Numbered from the stretch's first letter, positions 17,288-29,550 are shown. The stretch is 64,000 bases of DNA from Hirundichthys speculiger (GCA_018398805.1 JAGFBZ010000854.1:372001-436000), one strand, 5' to 3'. Notes: generated by a model from the letters alone, not told the origin. Program-made: numbers and translations.

Positions 17288-17930
17288 CATATGTGTCAAA
17301 CACAAGGCCCGCGGGCCAAATGTGGCCCGCCACGTCATTTTATGTGGCCCTCAAGAGCTTGTGCATTATTAGCTTAAATTTTAAACCAATATTTTAAGAC
17401 TTAAAATAAGCTTACACCGCTGTAAAGCACACATTGACAATAAACTGCATCTCCCATAATGCATTTTGTCGTTACCCACAACGATAACAGTATATCACCA
17501 TGAGCAAGACATCAAGACAATTTTCAGAACTGATGGACTTGAAAGACCTTTACAAACTCACCCCAACATGTCTTTTTTGTTATGAGGCGGTGTCAGTCGT
17601 GAAAGAGTTTAATCTACGTCAGGATTTTGACATCAAACACGGAGCTAAATTAGCTAAATTAGCTAAACTAGCCCACAAGAAAAACCAAGAATCGCTCCTG
17701 CTTCTGAAACCAAGGTAATGGATACTCTCAGTCACCTGTGCGAAAGCAGGGTTACAACCACAAACCCCGACTTTAATATAATAATGATTTAAATATTTGA
17801 ATACATAATGAATACAGAAACAGTCATTTACAATATAATAAGGTGTAGTTTAATTTATTTGGGTTTACGTTCCATTTTGTTACATTCATGCTTTCAATCT
17901 GGCCCTTCGAGGGCAGCCATGATGCTGATC
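17288..17930 (+). mobile_element. internally deleted hAT/Charlie-type transposon (GTF2IRD2/ZBED-like transposase N-terminus)
   Basis: The left end reads tgtcaaacacaaggcccgcg followed by ggccaaatgtggcccgc, typical of a vertebrate Charlie-like hAT terminus. A 72-codon frame at 17500-17718 (MSKTSRQFSELMDLKDL..., then CLFCYEAVSVVKEFNLRQDF and DIKHGAKLAKLAK) matches the start of the transposase with its CxxC...H...H zinc finger (CLFC, and DIKH). The right part has tctggcccttcgagggcag. The central transposase is missing. Target duplications were not identified. Confidence 0.7.
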
Positions 17931-18244
17931 CAGAATGTTCAACGGTTCGTCTGTGCTTCTAGAAACAGACTGATGTGCTTCAACTTTTTCTCCTCTACGA
18001 CCACAGCTGGTGTCTTTTCCTCTTGGCGTTGTGTTAACACACCTGAGTTCTCCAGGCCAGACTCCAGACGTCTGCCTTCACAGGTGCCTGTCATTAAAGA
18101 GGCGGGGCTGACGTACAGACAGGGATTTGGTTGAGAAGACGTCTCTGCTGTTTGACTCTCAGGTGTGACTCTCAGGTGTGACTCTCAGGTGTGAGTCACG
18201 CCGCTGAACCGGCTCTGCCTGTTATTGCTGTGAATGCGTCGTGG
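17931..18244. other. intronic, no gene seen
   Basis: Includes three tandem copies of gtgactctcaggt near 18155-18190 just before the next minisatellite. Confidence 0.5.
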
Positions 18245-19015
18245 TCTGAGGCGGCTCTGGGTGGTTCTGGGTGGTTCTGGGTTCTGGGTGGTTCTGCTGG
18301 GTGGTTCTGGGTTGTTCTGCTGGGTTGTTCTAGGTGGTTCTGGGTTCTGGGTGGTTCTGCTGGGTGGTTCTGGGTTGTTCTGCTGGGTTGTTCTGGGTGG
18401 TTCTGGGTTCTGTGTTGTTCTGCTGGGTTGTTCTGGGTTGTTCTGCTGGGTTGTTCTGGGTGGTTCTGCTGGGTTGTTCTGGGTGGTTGTTCTGGGTTGT
18501 TGTGGGTGGTTCTGCTGGGTGGTTGTGGGTGGTTGTGGGTGGTTCTGCTGGGTGGTTGTGGGTGGTTCTGGGTGGTTCTGGGTGGTTCCGCTGGGTTGTT
18601 GTGGGTGGTTCTGCTGGGTGGTTCTGTGTTGTTGTGGGTGGTTCTGGATTGTTTTGGGTGGTTCTGGGTTGTTCTGGGTGGTTCTGGGTTGTTCTGGGTG
18701 GTTCTGGGTGGTTCTTCTGGGTTGTTGTGGGTGGTTCTGGGTTGTTGTGGGTGGTTCTGGTGGGTGGTTTTGGGTTGTTGTGGATGGTTCTGGGTTGTTG
18801 TGGGTGGTTCTGCTGGGTGGTTTTGGGTTGTTGTGGATGGTTCTGGGTTGTTGTGGGTGGTTCTGGGTTGTTGTGGGTGGATCTGCTGGGTGGTTTTGGG
18901 TTGTTGTGTGTGGTTCTGGGTTGTTCTGGGTGGTTCTGGGTTGTTGTGGGTGGATCTGCTGAGTGGTTCTGGGTTGTTCTGGGTGGTTCTGGGTTATTCT
19001 GGGTGGTTCTGGTCC
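18245..19015. repeat. minisatellite, ggttctgggttgttctgg family
   Basis: Dense repeats of gttctgggtggttctgctgg and gttgtgggtggttctgggtt. Frames stay open on both strands up to 294 codons (WFWVVLGGS-like and PEPPRTTQQN-like peptides). These are products of the repeat and not genes. Confidence 0.9.
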
Positions 19016-19369
19016 GTGAGCGTTGCGGCTGTTGTCCGCCTGTCTGGTCTCTGCAGCAGCAGCTGACACATGTGCCGAGCTAATCTGGTGGCTCTATAAA
19101 TAAGCGCTGTAGCCCCGCCCCCAACCCTCCGGTATGTGGGACCGGGGTCGTGGTCCTCCTGGGCGCTGGAGCGTGCTCAGTTTAAAGCTCTGCGATGATG
19201 TCATGCAGCTACTCGTTAACAGTGATGTTCGTTACATTTGTCAGAAAAATCCTTTTATGCACAAGAAGCAGCATTTCGGTGTAAAAGTTTTATTTTGGGT
19301 CAAACCGACGCTTTTATTGTCTGTTGAAGAATTTCAACTCACTTACAAACCGTTTGTAGTTAAATATAG
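19016..19369. other. intronic, no gene seen
   Basis: Contains an isolated TATA-like word (ctataaataag near 19095) followed by a GC box-like ccccgccccc; no transcript supported. Confidence 0.4.
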
Positions 19370-19700
19370 ACTTATTTTAACATTTTTAAATTATGAGTTT
19401 ATGTTGCAAATATTTTATAAGCGCAACTTTACGTCCTTTAATCAGGACATTTTATCATGAAATTATGACTTTCACAAAAATCTCAAATTTTGAACTTAAT
19501 ATTTCAACTTTTTGACAAAAAAATTACTGTTTGTGAAATTGCACATTTTTGTTGTGTATTTATTAATTATGCTGTTTTTAACTTGTATCTAATAAAATAT
19601 TGAGACTTTTTGACATAAAACTTGATGACATCACAACTTCATGTTTGAAAATCCAATTTTGTTGTAAATAAATGTCATAAATATCAGATTTCACAGACGT
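19370..19700. repeat. second copy of the AT-rich dispersed repeat
   Basis: Shares gcaactttaNgtcctttaat and following caNgacatttt with 14188-14220, then similar cttcaNttNNaaaatccaa and gttgtaaataaa wording. Both copies lack an open frame. Confidence 0.55.
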
Positions 19701-21059
19701 CTTGTGTTTGTGATGGATGATGTAGATGATTGACAGCTCATCACAGCCAATAGGAGCAGCAGTTCAGAATCCAGCTGAGTTCAGGCGTCGTCCAATCAGA
19801 AGGCAGTAAAGATGGAGGTGGCTGGTGGTTGAGATGACAGTCTAACTGTGAGGATCCTGAACCATGATCCTGAGCTCAGGAGAACCCAGTTCTGTAACGT
19901 TTCCTCGTCATCCTCAGTCACTTCTATTTTTTCTGTTTTACTTCAGTCTGAAAAGTCACTTGTTCTTCGTTCAGAGAAGTTTGGTTTCTGGTGAAACTGA
20001 GCAGCTGAGGTCAACAGAGGCCTCACTTCCTGTTTCGTCCACCGCTGCTGTCCTTGTTTACCGTCAGGGCTCCAAGTCACAGGATACGATACTCGATACG
20101 CTGCGACACAAACACGAGAACCAGAAATGAAAGTCTGCTGTGGTCCCGGGGGTCCCCTCTGGTCCCAGGGGTCCAGTGGTCCCGGTCCGGTCTGGTCTGG
20201 TCCGGTCAGGTCCTGGTACCAGCTCCATGGTTGGACAGCAGCTGGTCGGGTCTCAGACCAGAACCATCTCTGTCCTCTGCAGCTCTCTGAGCCCTCAGTC
20301 CTCAACGTTTAGCTCCGCCCACAGCAGTCACATGACTTCCATCGATTTCCTGACTTCACAAACACCCTCAGGAGTTACAGTCCAGCCTGCATCTCCATTA
20401 GCTTCACAGTTACTGGGCTGATCAATAGTTGTTAATGGTGGAGCTCCCAGATCTGGATCAGCACCAGGATCTAATTCAGTGTGTTCTGGCTGGAGGTCAG
20501 CAGAGCAGATTTATGGCTGCTGGTCTCATTGAGACGTGGAACTCAGGAGGAACGTTAGCGTGGAGGATTTCTGTTGTTGATGTCAGCTGCTGCAGCATCC
20601 TCAAATACCTGAACGTCTCTGTGGCTTCACCCTCCTCCTCCTGACTGATCCGAGCCTCCACCCAGCCTGGATCAGAGCCCGCTCCTCCAGAGACCGGACC
20701 CCTCCTAAAAACATCTGATCCAGGCCCATAAAAGGAGCGTGACACCAGAGGTGCACATCTGCACAGCGTCACGGCCGGCAGAGCTCCAGGCCTGAACAGG
20801 ACCGCGAACGTCAATCATTTCTCCACCGAGCGTCTGCAGGCGTACCGGAGCAGAACCTGGTGGCCCAGTTCTGGACATGAACCTGGATGGAAGTTCAGTC
20901 TAACAGGCTGGAGGTCTCATTTCTGTTCAGGCAGTAGGTTGGTCCCCATGTTGGTCCTCCAGCTACGTCTCATTAGCTACAGTGTGTCTGCTGTTGTTAT
21001 TTCAAACAACAGGTTCTAATGATCATTGATCCAAAATCAGTTTCTGTGACAGTCTTTGA
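19701..21059. other. intronic, no gene seen
   Basis: Unique sequence with chance frames; gtctggtctggtccggtcag near 20190 is a tiny fragment like the 7765-8400 minisatellite. Confidence 0.5.
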
Positions 21060-21060
21060 G

Positions 21061-21061
21061 G

Positions 21062-21103
<42 letters not shown>
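21061..21103. repeat. (ATT)n microsatellite
   Basis: About 14 ATT units directly at the left end of a MITE; a few more lie at its right end (21709-21725). Confidence 0.9.
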
Positions 21104-21104
<1 letters not shown>

Positions 21105-21708
21105 GTGCTGGGCAATATGACGATATATATCGTGGGGACGATAGAAAAGTGTGTATCGTGCCATTTCTCTTCTATCGTTTCTATCGTTTCTAACCTAATT
21201 TGATCAATTATTACAGCAAATTTGATAGATCTACTTCTACAAAGGAGCCTTTTATGTTTGCACTTTTATTCATGGTTAATGCCTTAAACAGAGTTCTCTT
21301 CAACCCTGATGTTTACTTTAGACACTTTATATTGGTTTGCAAACTTTGCACTACAAGGTTACAGATTTCAGAAAGTTGAAAAATAATTTGTGTTTATTTT
21401 TTATAGCTGAACTTCAGTGCAAAAATGTGTTTTTTCTCTCAGAAACTGTTGTGCACTTTAAAAAAAATGTGAAAGCTACTGTACCTCTGTACCTGCCTGT
21501 TTTTGCTGCACTAAAATGTATGTTTGTGACAGTTCAGCTAAATGTCCTTTCAAAATAAACTTAAAAAGTAAGCAATGAAATTTTTGTCAAACTTTTCAGA
21601 GAATATCTGAAAACATACTTTATTATGGTATATCGTGATATATATCGTTATCGTGATATGAAATGGTCCATATCGTGATATATGATTTTTTCCATATCGC
21701 CCAGCACT
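21104..21708. mobile_element. MITE with terminal inverted repeats, inserted in an ATT tract
   Basis: The left terminus (TT)AGTGCTGGGCAATATG is the inverse of the right terminus CATATCGCCCAGCACT(AA), one mismatch in 16. Sub-terminal cgatatatatcgt words occur on both sides. The 605-bp body has no transposase. The element is bounded by ATT/TTA microsatellite, so TTA is the likely target, but the exact duplication is masked by the repeat. Superfamily not assigned. Confidence 0.8.
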
Positions 21709-21725
21709 AATTATTATTATCATTA

Positions 21726-24002
21726 TTTGGTCCCAAACATCACGTTTAAGCTCCTTTTTAAAATGCAAAGTATTTACTTTTATTCTTAAACTGTTAAATT
21801 ATCTGTTTTTGTCAAAAACTGAGTTAAACTAAACTAAGTTGAAGCTCAGGGCTTCAGTGAGTGTTTGTGGTTAAGCGGCTCAGCAGCGCCCCCTACATGT
21901 ACATGTAAGAGCTGCAGGACAGCAGTCCTCCAGGACTGGAGGTGGACACATCTGGACTGTGGTACTTCTTTCTATCACCTGGCCGTTCCACTCGTCTTTG
22001 GAGTCTGAAACCTTCATCGGACCTGCTGGTTCCTCTGCAGCTCAGTTTAGGTTGGATCATGGGTTTAGTCTGAGTTCAGCTGCAGGGTTCGGGTTCTAGT
22101 TACACCCAGATGTTACCTACGTAACATGGAGGTGAACAGTGACTCCAGATGTTCAGATGTCAGAATTGATAATCTGGTATTAATGAGGGGTGGTCGTGTT
22201 CCTGCTGCAGGACCAAGATGACAGAAGTTCAGACTTTACTCCGTCTTGAAGATCTTACACCGTTTAAAGTTCTTCCTGTTTCCTGTCGTTGGCCCGAGGG
22301 AGGCCTTCATCACCGTCTGGATCACAAACATCAGTTTCCAGCAGCTTTAATGTTTGCTGATCGCGCTGACTTCCTGTACGTTCATGAGGGTGAAGATCTG
22401 AAATCAGGAACTCTGGGTTCTCTCGTAACACTTGAGACATAACAGATGACACGAGGACGTCTGGACCTCTGAGAAGAACAACTCTGGTTCTTCTGAGGAG
22501 GAATGAGCTGTTACCAGATGTTTGAAGCTGCTGAAACACTGACCAGGATTTAGAGTCTCACGTGTAGACGGACTTAAAGTTAGCTTGTTAGCATCAGCAT
22601 GATCTCAAATGTTCGTAGATCTGGACATGTTTAAAGGACCTTCAGCTTTTACAGACGGGTAGTTGATGGATCCTGAGGGACGTTCAAGCCTCCAGGAGCA
22701 GCAGATACCAACATCACACAATTAACTCTTACGAATGAAATGAGTGTTTGGTCCAGAGGAGCTGAACATCTGGACCAGAGACCTCCTCTCTGCCACAGAT
22801 GCTCAAGGGTCCAGTTCTGCATCCACTCCAGCAGCAGTCCTCTCCAGTCTGTCCAGTAGACCATCTGGTCTTCATGCTGCCTCCTCAACTCACCACAGCC
22901 TTGAGAGTCTGGTAGAACATCTGGGCAGCTTCTGACAGATGTTAAAGGTTCAGTAAACTCACCTGGATGAGGGACCTGCAGCGTGACCCTCTGAGACGGT
23001 GGCCCAATCCTAACCCTGGTGGCAGCTGAAACATGCTGCCAGTTTACCACTGATTGTGAACATACTCTCCATCTGCCAATCAAATCTGATGTTTACGCAC
23101 CGTTTGTGAATCTGGAATAGATGTTTATGAAGAAGGTGGTTCATTGACGAAGGTTTCTTGAATAAGGACAAAGGTAAATGCTCCGCCCTCGTGTTCTTTT
23201 ATTGGTTCATCCAGTACCCTAATCCTTTCCTGTTGCAACATATAAAGCAGCCCAGCAGAACTTTAGCAGTTTTCTCTGGCTCCCCCTGCAGGTGCTGCAG
23301 GTCCTGCAGGTTCAACGATATCTCAGACTTCAGTTTGGTCTCTTCATCGTAACTTGTGATGTAGTACCATGACAGATGTGCTGCTGTCTGACTGGGATCA
23401 GCTGGAAGTTACTTTACCAGCAGGAAGATATTCCTCCAGATGAAAATGAACCTTGTATTAGAAGGTGAATAACAGTTCTTTGTTCTTTTAAAAGAAAGGA
23501 ATTGTGGAACTGAAATGTTGTCAACAGTAAGTGAATGTCTCACTTCAACCGTTGAAAACTCCAGACAGAAGCACAAAGCTGTAGCGTAGATATCTAATAA
23601 GCCACAACCTGCAGAAAGGAGGGCTGGACCATTTCACAAACATTGAATTTAGACTTCAGGAAACTGAGCAAACCTGTGACTTTTTTTTTTTTTTTTTTAA
23701 AGTTGACTGTGTCTTCTTTAAACCCATCAGGTAATATTTTATTTTTGAAGTGCATGTTTTTGAAGTGTGTTCAGCGTTCTTGAAGATGAACAGACGTGCT
23801 TAAAAAGCAACAAGGAGACATCTTCCTGAGCTGATGAATTTATTCTCTGAGGGATGATAAGTGACCGGAGAGCTGACAGGAATGAATAATCTCTGCTACT
23901 GCAGCTTCAGTCACATAACAGGAGTGACTTTGAGACTCCTCCAGGATCCTCCTTTCTTCCTGCTACTGAGAGCTCTGGGATCATGAGTCACCCCACATGT
24001 GT
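21726..24002. other. intronic, no gene seen
   Basis: Unique sequence with chance open frames of up to 144 codons lacking domains or splice context; a T-run lies at 23681-23698. Confidence 0.5.
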
Positions 24003-25262
24003 ACTACATATGATGACTGTTAATGGCTGCATGTGACTGTTAATGGCTGCATGTGACTGTTAATGTCTGCATGTGACTGTTAATGTCTGTAGGCGACTGT
24101 TAATGATTGTAGACGACTGTTAATGACTGACTGTTAATGACTGCACGTCACTGTTAATGACTGTAGGTGACTGTTAATGACTGACTGTTAATGACTGGAC
24201 GTCACTATTAATGACTGTAGGTGACTGTTAGTGACTGCAGGTGACTGTTAGTGACTGTAGGCGACTGCTAATGACTGTAGACGACTGTTAATGACTGACT
24301 GTTAATGACTGCACGTCACTGTTAATGACTGAAGGTGACTGTTAGTGACTGTAGGCGACTGTTAATGACTGTAGACGACTGTTAATGACTGACTGTTAAT
24401 GACTGCACATCACTGTTAATGACTGTAGGTGACTGTTAGTGACTGTAGGCGAGTGTTAATGACTGTAGATGACTGTTAATGACTATAGATGCCTGTTAAT
24501 GATTGTTAATGACTGCACGTCACTGTTAATGACTGTAGGCAACTGTTAATGACTGTATGTGACTGCAGATGACTGTTAATGACTGCACATCACTGTTAAT
24601 GACTGTAAGTGACTGCAGATGACTGTTAATGACTGCACGTCACTGTTAATGACTGTGGATGACTGTTAATGACTGTAGGTGACTGCAAATGACTGTTAAT
24701 GACTGTAGATGACTGTTAATGATTGTTAATGACTGCACATCACTGTTAATGACTGTAGGTGACTGTTAATGATTGTTAATGACTGCACGTCACTGTTATT
24801 GACTCTAGGCGACTGTTAATGACTGTAAGTGACTGCAGATGACTGTTAATGACTGTAGATGACTGTTAATGATTGTTAATGACTGCACGTCACTGTTAAT
24901 GACTGTAGGCGACTGTTAATGACTGTAGGTGACTGCAGATGACTGTTAATGACTGCACGTCACTGTTAATGACTGTAGGTGACTGTTAATGACCGTAGAT
25001 GACTGTTAATGACTGACTTTTAATGACTGTAGACGACTCTTAATGACTGTAGAAGACTGTTAATGACTGTAGATGACTATTAATGACTGTAGGTAACTGT
25101 TAATGATTGTTAATGACTGCACGTCACTGTTAATGACTGGAGGCGACTGTTAATGACTGTAGGTGACTGCAGATGACTGTTAATGACTGCACGTCATTGT
25201 TAATGACTGTAGGTGACTGCAGATGACTGTAGATGACTGTTAATGACTGTGACTGTTAATGA
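24003..25262. repeat. minisatellite, about 20-bp unit (tgactgttaatgactgtagg)
   Basis: About 1.26 kb of tandem gactgttaatgactgNa words with higher-order structure (gactgcacgtcactgttaat recurs at intervals of roughly 100-150 bp). Confidence 0.9.
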
Positions 25263-26470
25263 TAAAACATTTGATATCATTGTCTGTATTCATGGGGTTG
25301 AAGCCTTGAAATAGTAAATCTTCCGTGGACTAAATCAAATGTTGCAACATATTTTCAGTTTTTATGTGCCATTTGATTTTAGTTTCTTCATTTCTTCTTC
25401 TTTTCAAACTCAGTTGGAAACATTTCATACAGTTATTAAAATGTGGGTCTCCCTTAAAAGACCTTGCACTGCTTCTTCTGGAGAATTTAATGTCGACCGA
25501 TTGATCGCTGTGGTGACAGATTAACAGACTTGACATGGTGTTGTGTGGAAGCGTCTAGCGTAGACAGGAAGTGATGTCAGAAGGACTGCTGCTACATCCA
25601 GCCCATCCTCTCCTGGACATCTGTCCCTGTGTCTGAATCTCAGCTCTTCTGAGTCCAGAACCTCTTGAAGCAAGTTCTCCTGCAGGTGTCGGGTGTGTCG
25701 GTGTTTCTCCTGACAGGTAAAGATCTGCCTTCACCACCACAGAAAGGTCCAGACCACAGGACCCATGAGCTCCCTGGACATCAACCAGCAGGTTGAGGGC
25801 GTGATTGAACCTTCAGAGACTGAACTCAGAGCTCAACATCTGTGTTGCTGTGACTGGTGTTGGGAGTGTCTGAGCACCTGCAGGATGGGCGGAGCTCAGA
25901 CTGTGTGACTAACACTCACCTGTGCAGGTGTGAGCAGCAGGTCTGAGTCCTCTGACTACCTGCTGTTGGCTGTTCAGACTTGCAGGTTGAAACACTGAAA
26001 CGGTTGCAACATTCTGGGACTTTTCAAAGTTGGAAACTTTCCATGAGAGTTGCAGCGGTTCCAGTGAGTCAGTCTGTCAGCTGGTAGACTGGAACAGCCG
26101 GGCCCAGAAAACCAAATGTAGCTGAACGAACATTATCAGAGGTTCCCAGTGGTCCCCAGGGGTTCCCAGTGGTCCCCAGTTGTTACTGGAGTAAATGTGT
26201 CTGTGGTTTTTAATTTATACAGATGTGTACTGGCAACCACCCAGTAAATCAGATACTCGAAAACAGCTCATGAGTCCAACTGTCATGGTGCTAGCTCAGA
26301 CTGGATTAGAACTGGCCACGCCCCCTGTGATGTCACCTAGAGGTTTCCTGCTAGAAAACAAAGTTGTTGAAGATTAATGAAATCTGACAGGGAACTGGTT
26401 TTTCCCACGATGTCATTTTACAAACTGACATGACCTGCAGAGACTTGTGCACACCTGAAGGCAGGTAGAG
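25263..26470. other. intronic, no gene seen
   Basis: Unique sequence with chance frames only. Confidence 0.5.
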
Positions 26471-26887
26471 TTAAAGGTGGGGTAGGTGTTCTTTTTTTGC
26501 AGCACTTTTTACAATATTGCCTGAAAACCTTTTCACATTCCCATTGCACCCACTGAAATAAAATGTTTGCAAAAAAAAACGAAACGTTTTGGTCCAGAGA
26601 AAAACTCTGACCAATCAATGTACTGATCATCTTTCCATTTATTGGCTGCCTAATACGTCCATCAAATATCAATTTCAGGTGGGATCAATGCACCCACCCC
26701 TCCCTCCTTCCCTGTGGTTCATGTAGTCGTGAATCGTGTGAAGGTGTGGTTTCAAGGGGTGGGCTGAAGAGGAGGAGGCGGAGCCTTTGGGAGGAGGGAG
26801 GGAGTGTATATTTTCAAAATATGAGTTGGATTGCTGGAGTTGGATTGCTGGAACCGTTTTTTCAAAGAACACCTACCCCACCTTTAA
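26471..26887. mobile_element. piggyBac-like MITE with TTAA target duplication
   Basis: TTAA at 26471-26474 and 26884-26887 flank a 409-bp element. Its left end AGGTGGGGTAGGTGTTCTTT is the exact inverse of its right end AAAGAACACCTACCCCACCT. A TTAA duplication is diagnostic for piggyBac-type transposition. The body holds no transposase, so it moved with proteins supplied in trans. Confidence 0.85.
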
Positions 26888-26924
26888 TCTGACCAACATC
26901 CAGCATGCTGGACCTCTGGTTAGA

Positions 26925-27100
26925 ACTCTGTCTGGATTAGAACTCTGTCCTGGATTAGAACTCTAGTCTGGTTTAGAACTCTGTCTGGTTTAGAACTCTG
27001 TCCTGGTTTAGAACTCTGTCCCGGTCTAGAACTCTGTCCTGGTTTAGAACTCTGTCTGGTTTAGAACTCTGTCCTGGTTTAGAACTCTGTCCTGGTTTAG
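26925..27100. repeat. tandem repeat, ctggtttagaactctgtc unit
   Basis: About nine units of 17-19 bp, the first ones with gattagaactct variants. Confidence 0.85.
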
Positions 27101-27500
27101 TCTCCTCCTGTCTCCTCCTGTCACCTTGTCTCACCGCCTGTCTCCTTGTGTCTCCTCCTGTCTCCTTGTGTCCCCTCCAGTCTCCTTGTTTCTCCTAGTG
27201 TCCCCCCCGTCTCCTTGTGTCTCCTCCTGTCTCCTCATGTCCCCTTCTGTCTCCTTGTTTCTCCTAGTGTCCCCCCGTCTCCTCCTGTCTCCTTGTGTCC
27301 ATTCCCATCTCCTTGTTTCTCCTAGTGTCCCCGCTTGTCTCGTCATGTCTCCCGTGCTCCTCCTGTCTCCTCGTGTCCCCTCCCGTCTCCTTGTTTCTCC
27401 TAGTGTCCCCCCGTCTCCTCGTGTCTCCTCCTGTCTCCTCGTATCCCCTCCCGTCTCCTTGTTTCTCCTAGTGTCCCGCCCCTGTCTCCTAGTGTCTCTA
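27101..27500. repeat. tandem repeat, tgtctcctcctgtctccttg family
   Basis: Pyrimidine-rich repeats with higher-order unit ctccttgtttctcctagtgt of about 80-90 bp. Open frames of 204 codons (+) and 71 codons (-) across it are by-products. Confidence 0.85.
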
Positions 27501-27673
27501 CGATCAGGTGGTGCTCCCTGTCCCCTCGTCCGCCAGGGTCTGTCAGGATGTAGAGGTCATGTGATCAATCATGTGACCATGTGGTCCATTGTCTACAGAC
27601 TCATGAGCATTGCTGTAGCTGCTGCCAGGTTCCCTCAAACCAGATCTGAACAGAGCCGACCAATCCCTGCTCA

Positions 27674-27676
<3 letters not shown>

Positions 27677-27712
<36 letters not shown>
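27677..27712. repeat. (GT)n microsatellite
   Basis: About 18 GT units. Confidence 0.95.
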
Positions 27713-27713
<1 letters not shown>

Positions 27714-27841
27714 ACCAACACAGAAAAACCAAATCCCTGACATGAATAGGATTGTGGAGGTTAGCCGGCTCTTCTGGATCAATAGGAGGATTATGTTCAT
27801 GATCATGAAAGTCAAAGCTGGATTTTAAAAATACAAAAGCT

Positions 27842-27883
27842 TTGTGTGTGTGTGTGTGTGTGTCTGTGTGTGTGTGTGTGTGT
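27842..27883. repeat. (GT)n microsatellite
   Basis: About 20 GT units with one TC interruption. Confidence 0.95.
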
Positions 27884-27934
27884 TTCAGAGAAGTGAACTT
27901 CTCCTCGAGTTTAAAGCTGGATGTTCTCTGTAGT

Positions 27935-28222
27935 TGGCAGGTTCGTGGTTGGCTGGTTGGTGGTTGGCTGGTTCTTGGTTGGCTGGTTCGTGGTTGGCAG
28001 GTTCTTGATTGGCAGGTTCGTGGTTGGCTGGTTCGTGGTTGGCAGGTTCTTGATTGGCTGGTTCGTGGTTGGCTGGTTCGTGGTTGGCTGGTTTTTGGTT
28101 GGCTGGTTCGTGGTTGGCTGGTTCGTGGTTGGCTGGTTCGCGGTTGGCTGGTTCGCGGCTGGCTGGTTCGTGGCTGGCTGGTTCGTGGTTGGCTGGTTGG
28201 TTCGTGGTTGGCTGGTTCATGT
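27935..28222. repeat. minisatellite, 15-bp unit (ggttggctggttcgt)
   Basis: About 19 units. The 15-bp period opens three forward frames and one reverse frame (VGWFVVGWF and NHEPANHEPA peptides). Confidence 0.9.
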
Positions 28223-28619
28223 GTGGATGTCTGTCCAGTTAGATGGTTGCAGTTCTGCTTAAATAAACAGAATAAACATAAAGAGACTGTTTAAACAGTG
28301 TGGAACAGAGATTGTTTTTGAATAAACAGGATAACTAGCTGTGTTTAACCAGCGTCCCTCCAGACGACACCACCACCATCAGATGACTGTCTTTACACAG
28401 AACCAGGTGACAGGTCGTGAAAGTCTGCATGGCTACAGACAGACTAAAACTGAAGCAGTTACGACTGACTGGAGGGACTTTGGGAGGTTCTTAGAGGATA
28501 AATTAAATATTTGTGGAAAGCAGCTGTTCCATCTAATCCCCAAACTTCTGATCTGGTACAGAGACTCTCCTGTGGTTTGTAGACTCCCAATCTGGAGAGT
28601 GTCTCCTTCAGGCTCACCC

Positions 28620-28668
28620 TGGGAGGAGGAGGAGGATGAGGAGGATGAAGATGAGGAGGATGAGTGGG
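28620..28668. repeat. (GAGGAN)n purine tract
   Basis: gaggaggaggaggatgagga followed by similar GAT/GAG triplets. Confidence 0.85.
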
Positions 28669-28761
28669 TGTCACAGAGCTCAACTCTCCTGTCAGTGAAT
28701 GAAGCTGGAAATGGGATGAAGTTAATGTCTGTTCTCAGGAGATACCACAGTCTGTAGGAAC

Positions 28762-29550
28762 TAGGGACGCACATGGTTAACCGTTTAACCGTTAACCGAT
28801 AACAGTAACTCTAACCGATTAATACTAATGGTCAATTTTGTTTTTAAGCTACGTAATTCAATCAATTCATGGGGGCGTGTCATCACGTGCGTCCCATCAC
28901 GGCCCACTTTACAGTGAAGATGAAGAGAGCAAAAAGGAGTTCTGCGCAGTGTTGTACCTGAACGCATTCATTGAACGAAAGTTCACGAACTAGTTCATAT
29001 TTTTCGCGAACGTGAACTGAGCGCGTTTACTTTCTCCTTCACGAGCGTGGGGCGTGAACGAGTTCATTTGGGCAGTTGTGACCGACGCTCTTTCAAAGTT
29101 CACGCACAGTCAAAACCGTGCCAGGTTTCCAGCGAAACCCATTTAAAATCCACCACAAAACGAGCCTGATATGTATCGATGAGAACTGGAAAGTTAATTC
29201 TGCCGTCCTGTTAACGCAGAGCATGCTGGGTAGACACACAGCTGATAACCTCACAGCTAAACTGGTTGATGCAGTGGAGACGTGGGGATTTGGTGGGAAA
29301 GTGTCCGCAGGCGTCCACGACAACGCGCACAACATCGTAGCAGCCAATTCTCCCGGGCGGGTCAGCTGGGTCGGAATGGTGGGACGTTTGTGTGTCAGAA
29401 TAGCGGTATTTCTGGATGGTGATGTGTCTAAATGTTGGTATGTCGGAATGGCAGCATGGAAGGGCATTTAAATCTTATCGGTTAACGGTTATTAATCGTT
29501 AAAGGGCGTCGGTTAACGGTCATAAAAAAAATCCAAAATGTACATCCCTA
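28762..29550. mobile_element. hAT transposon copy with 8-bp target duplication and a second element nested inside
   Basis: GTAGGAAC occurs at 28754-28761 and again at 29551-29558, an 8-bp target duplication typical of hAT. Element ends are TAGGGACGCAC and GTACATCCCTA (inverse, 9 of 11), with ggttaacc-rich sub-terminal words on both sides. Inside, 29118-29369 (+) carries a transposase fragment: ICIDENWKVNSAVLLTQSM, then RHTADNLTAKLVDAVETWGF and VHDNAHNIVAANSP, the ZBED/hAT catalytic-core neighbourhood. It is far too short for a working enzyme. Confidence 0.85.
28948..29170 (-). mobile_element. fragment of another transposon family nested in the hAT copy
   Basis: From cagtgttgtacctgaacg to about 29170 the sequence is the reverse complement of 38100-38276 (shared words: cgctctttcaaagttcacgc, ccaggtttccagcgaa, atccaccacaaaacgagcct in this orientation). 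A tail-like cagtgttg terminus is seen here and at 37612. Confidence 0.65.

Noticed and set aside
18185..19069. Open frames of 294 (-) and 291 (+) codons
   Set aside because: Minisatellite by-products with Pro/Thr/Asn or Trp/Val/Gly repeats only.
19085..19140. TATA-like word followed by a GC box
   Set aside because: No exon or open frame follows, it lies within a large intron, and single motifs of this kind occur by chance.
22649..23083. 144-codon - strand frame
   Set aside because: No domain, no homologue recognised, no splice signals in a consistent arrangement.
24003..25262. Possible CRISPR-like array because of regular spacing
   Set aside because: No unique spacers; it is a simple minisatellite in a vertebrate intron. 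The other arrays were rejected as CRISPR for the same reason.
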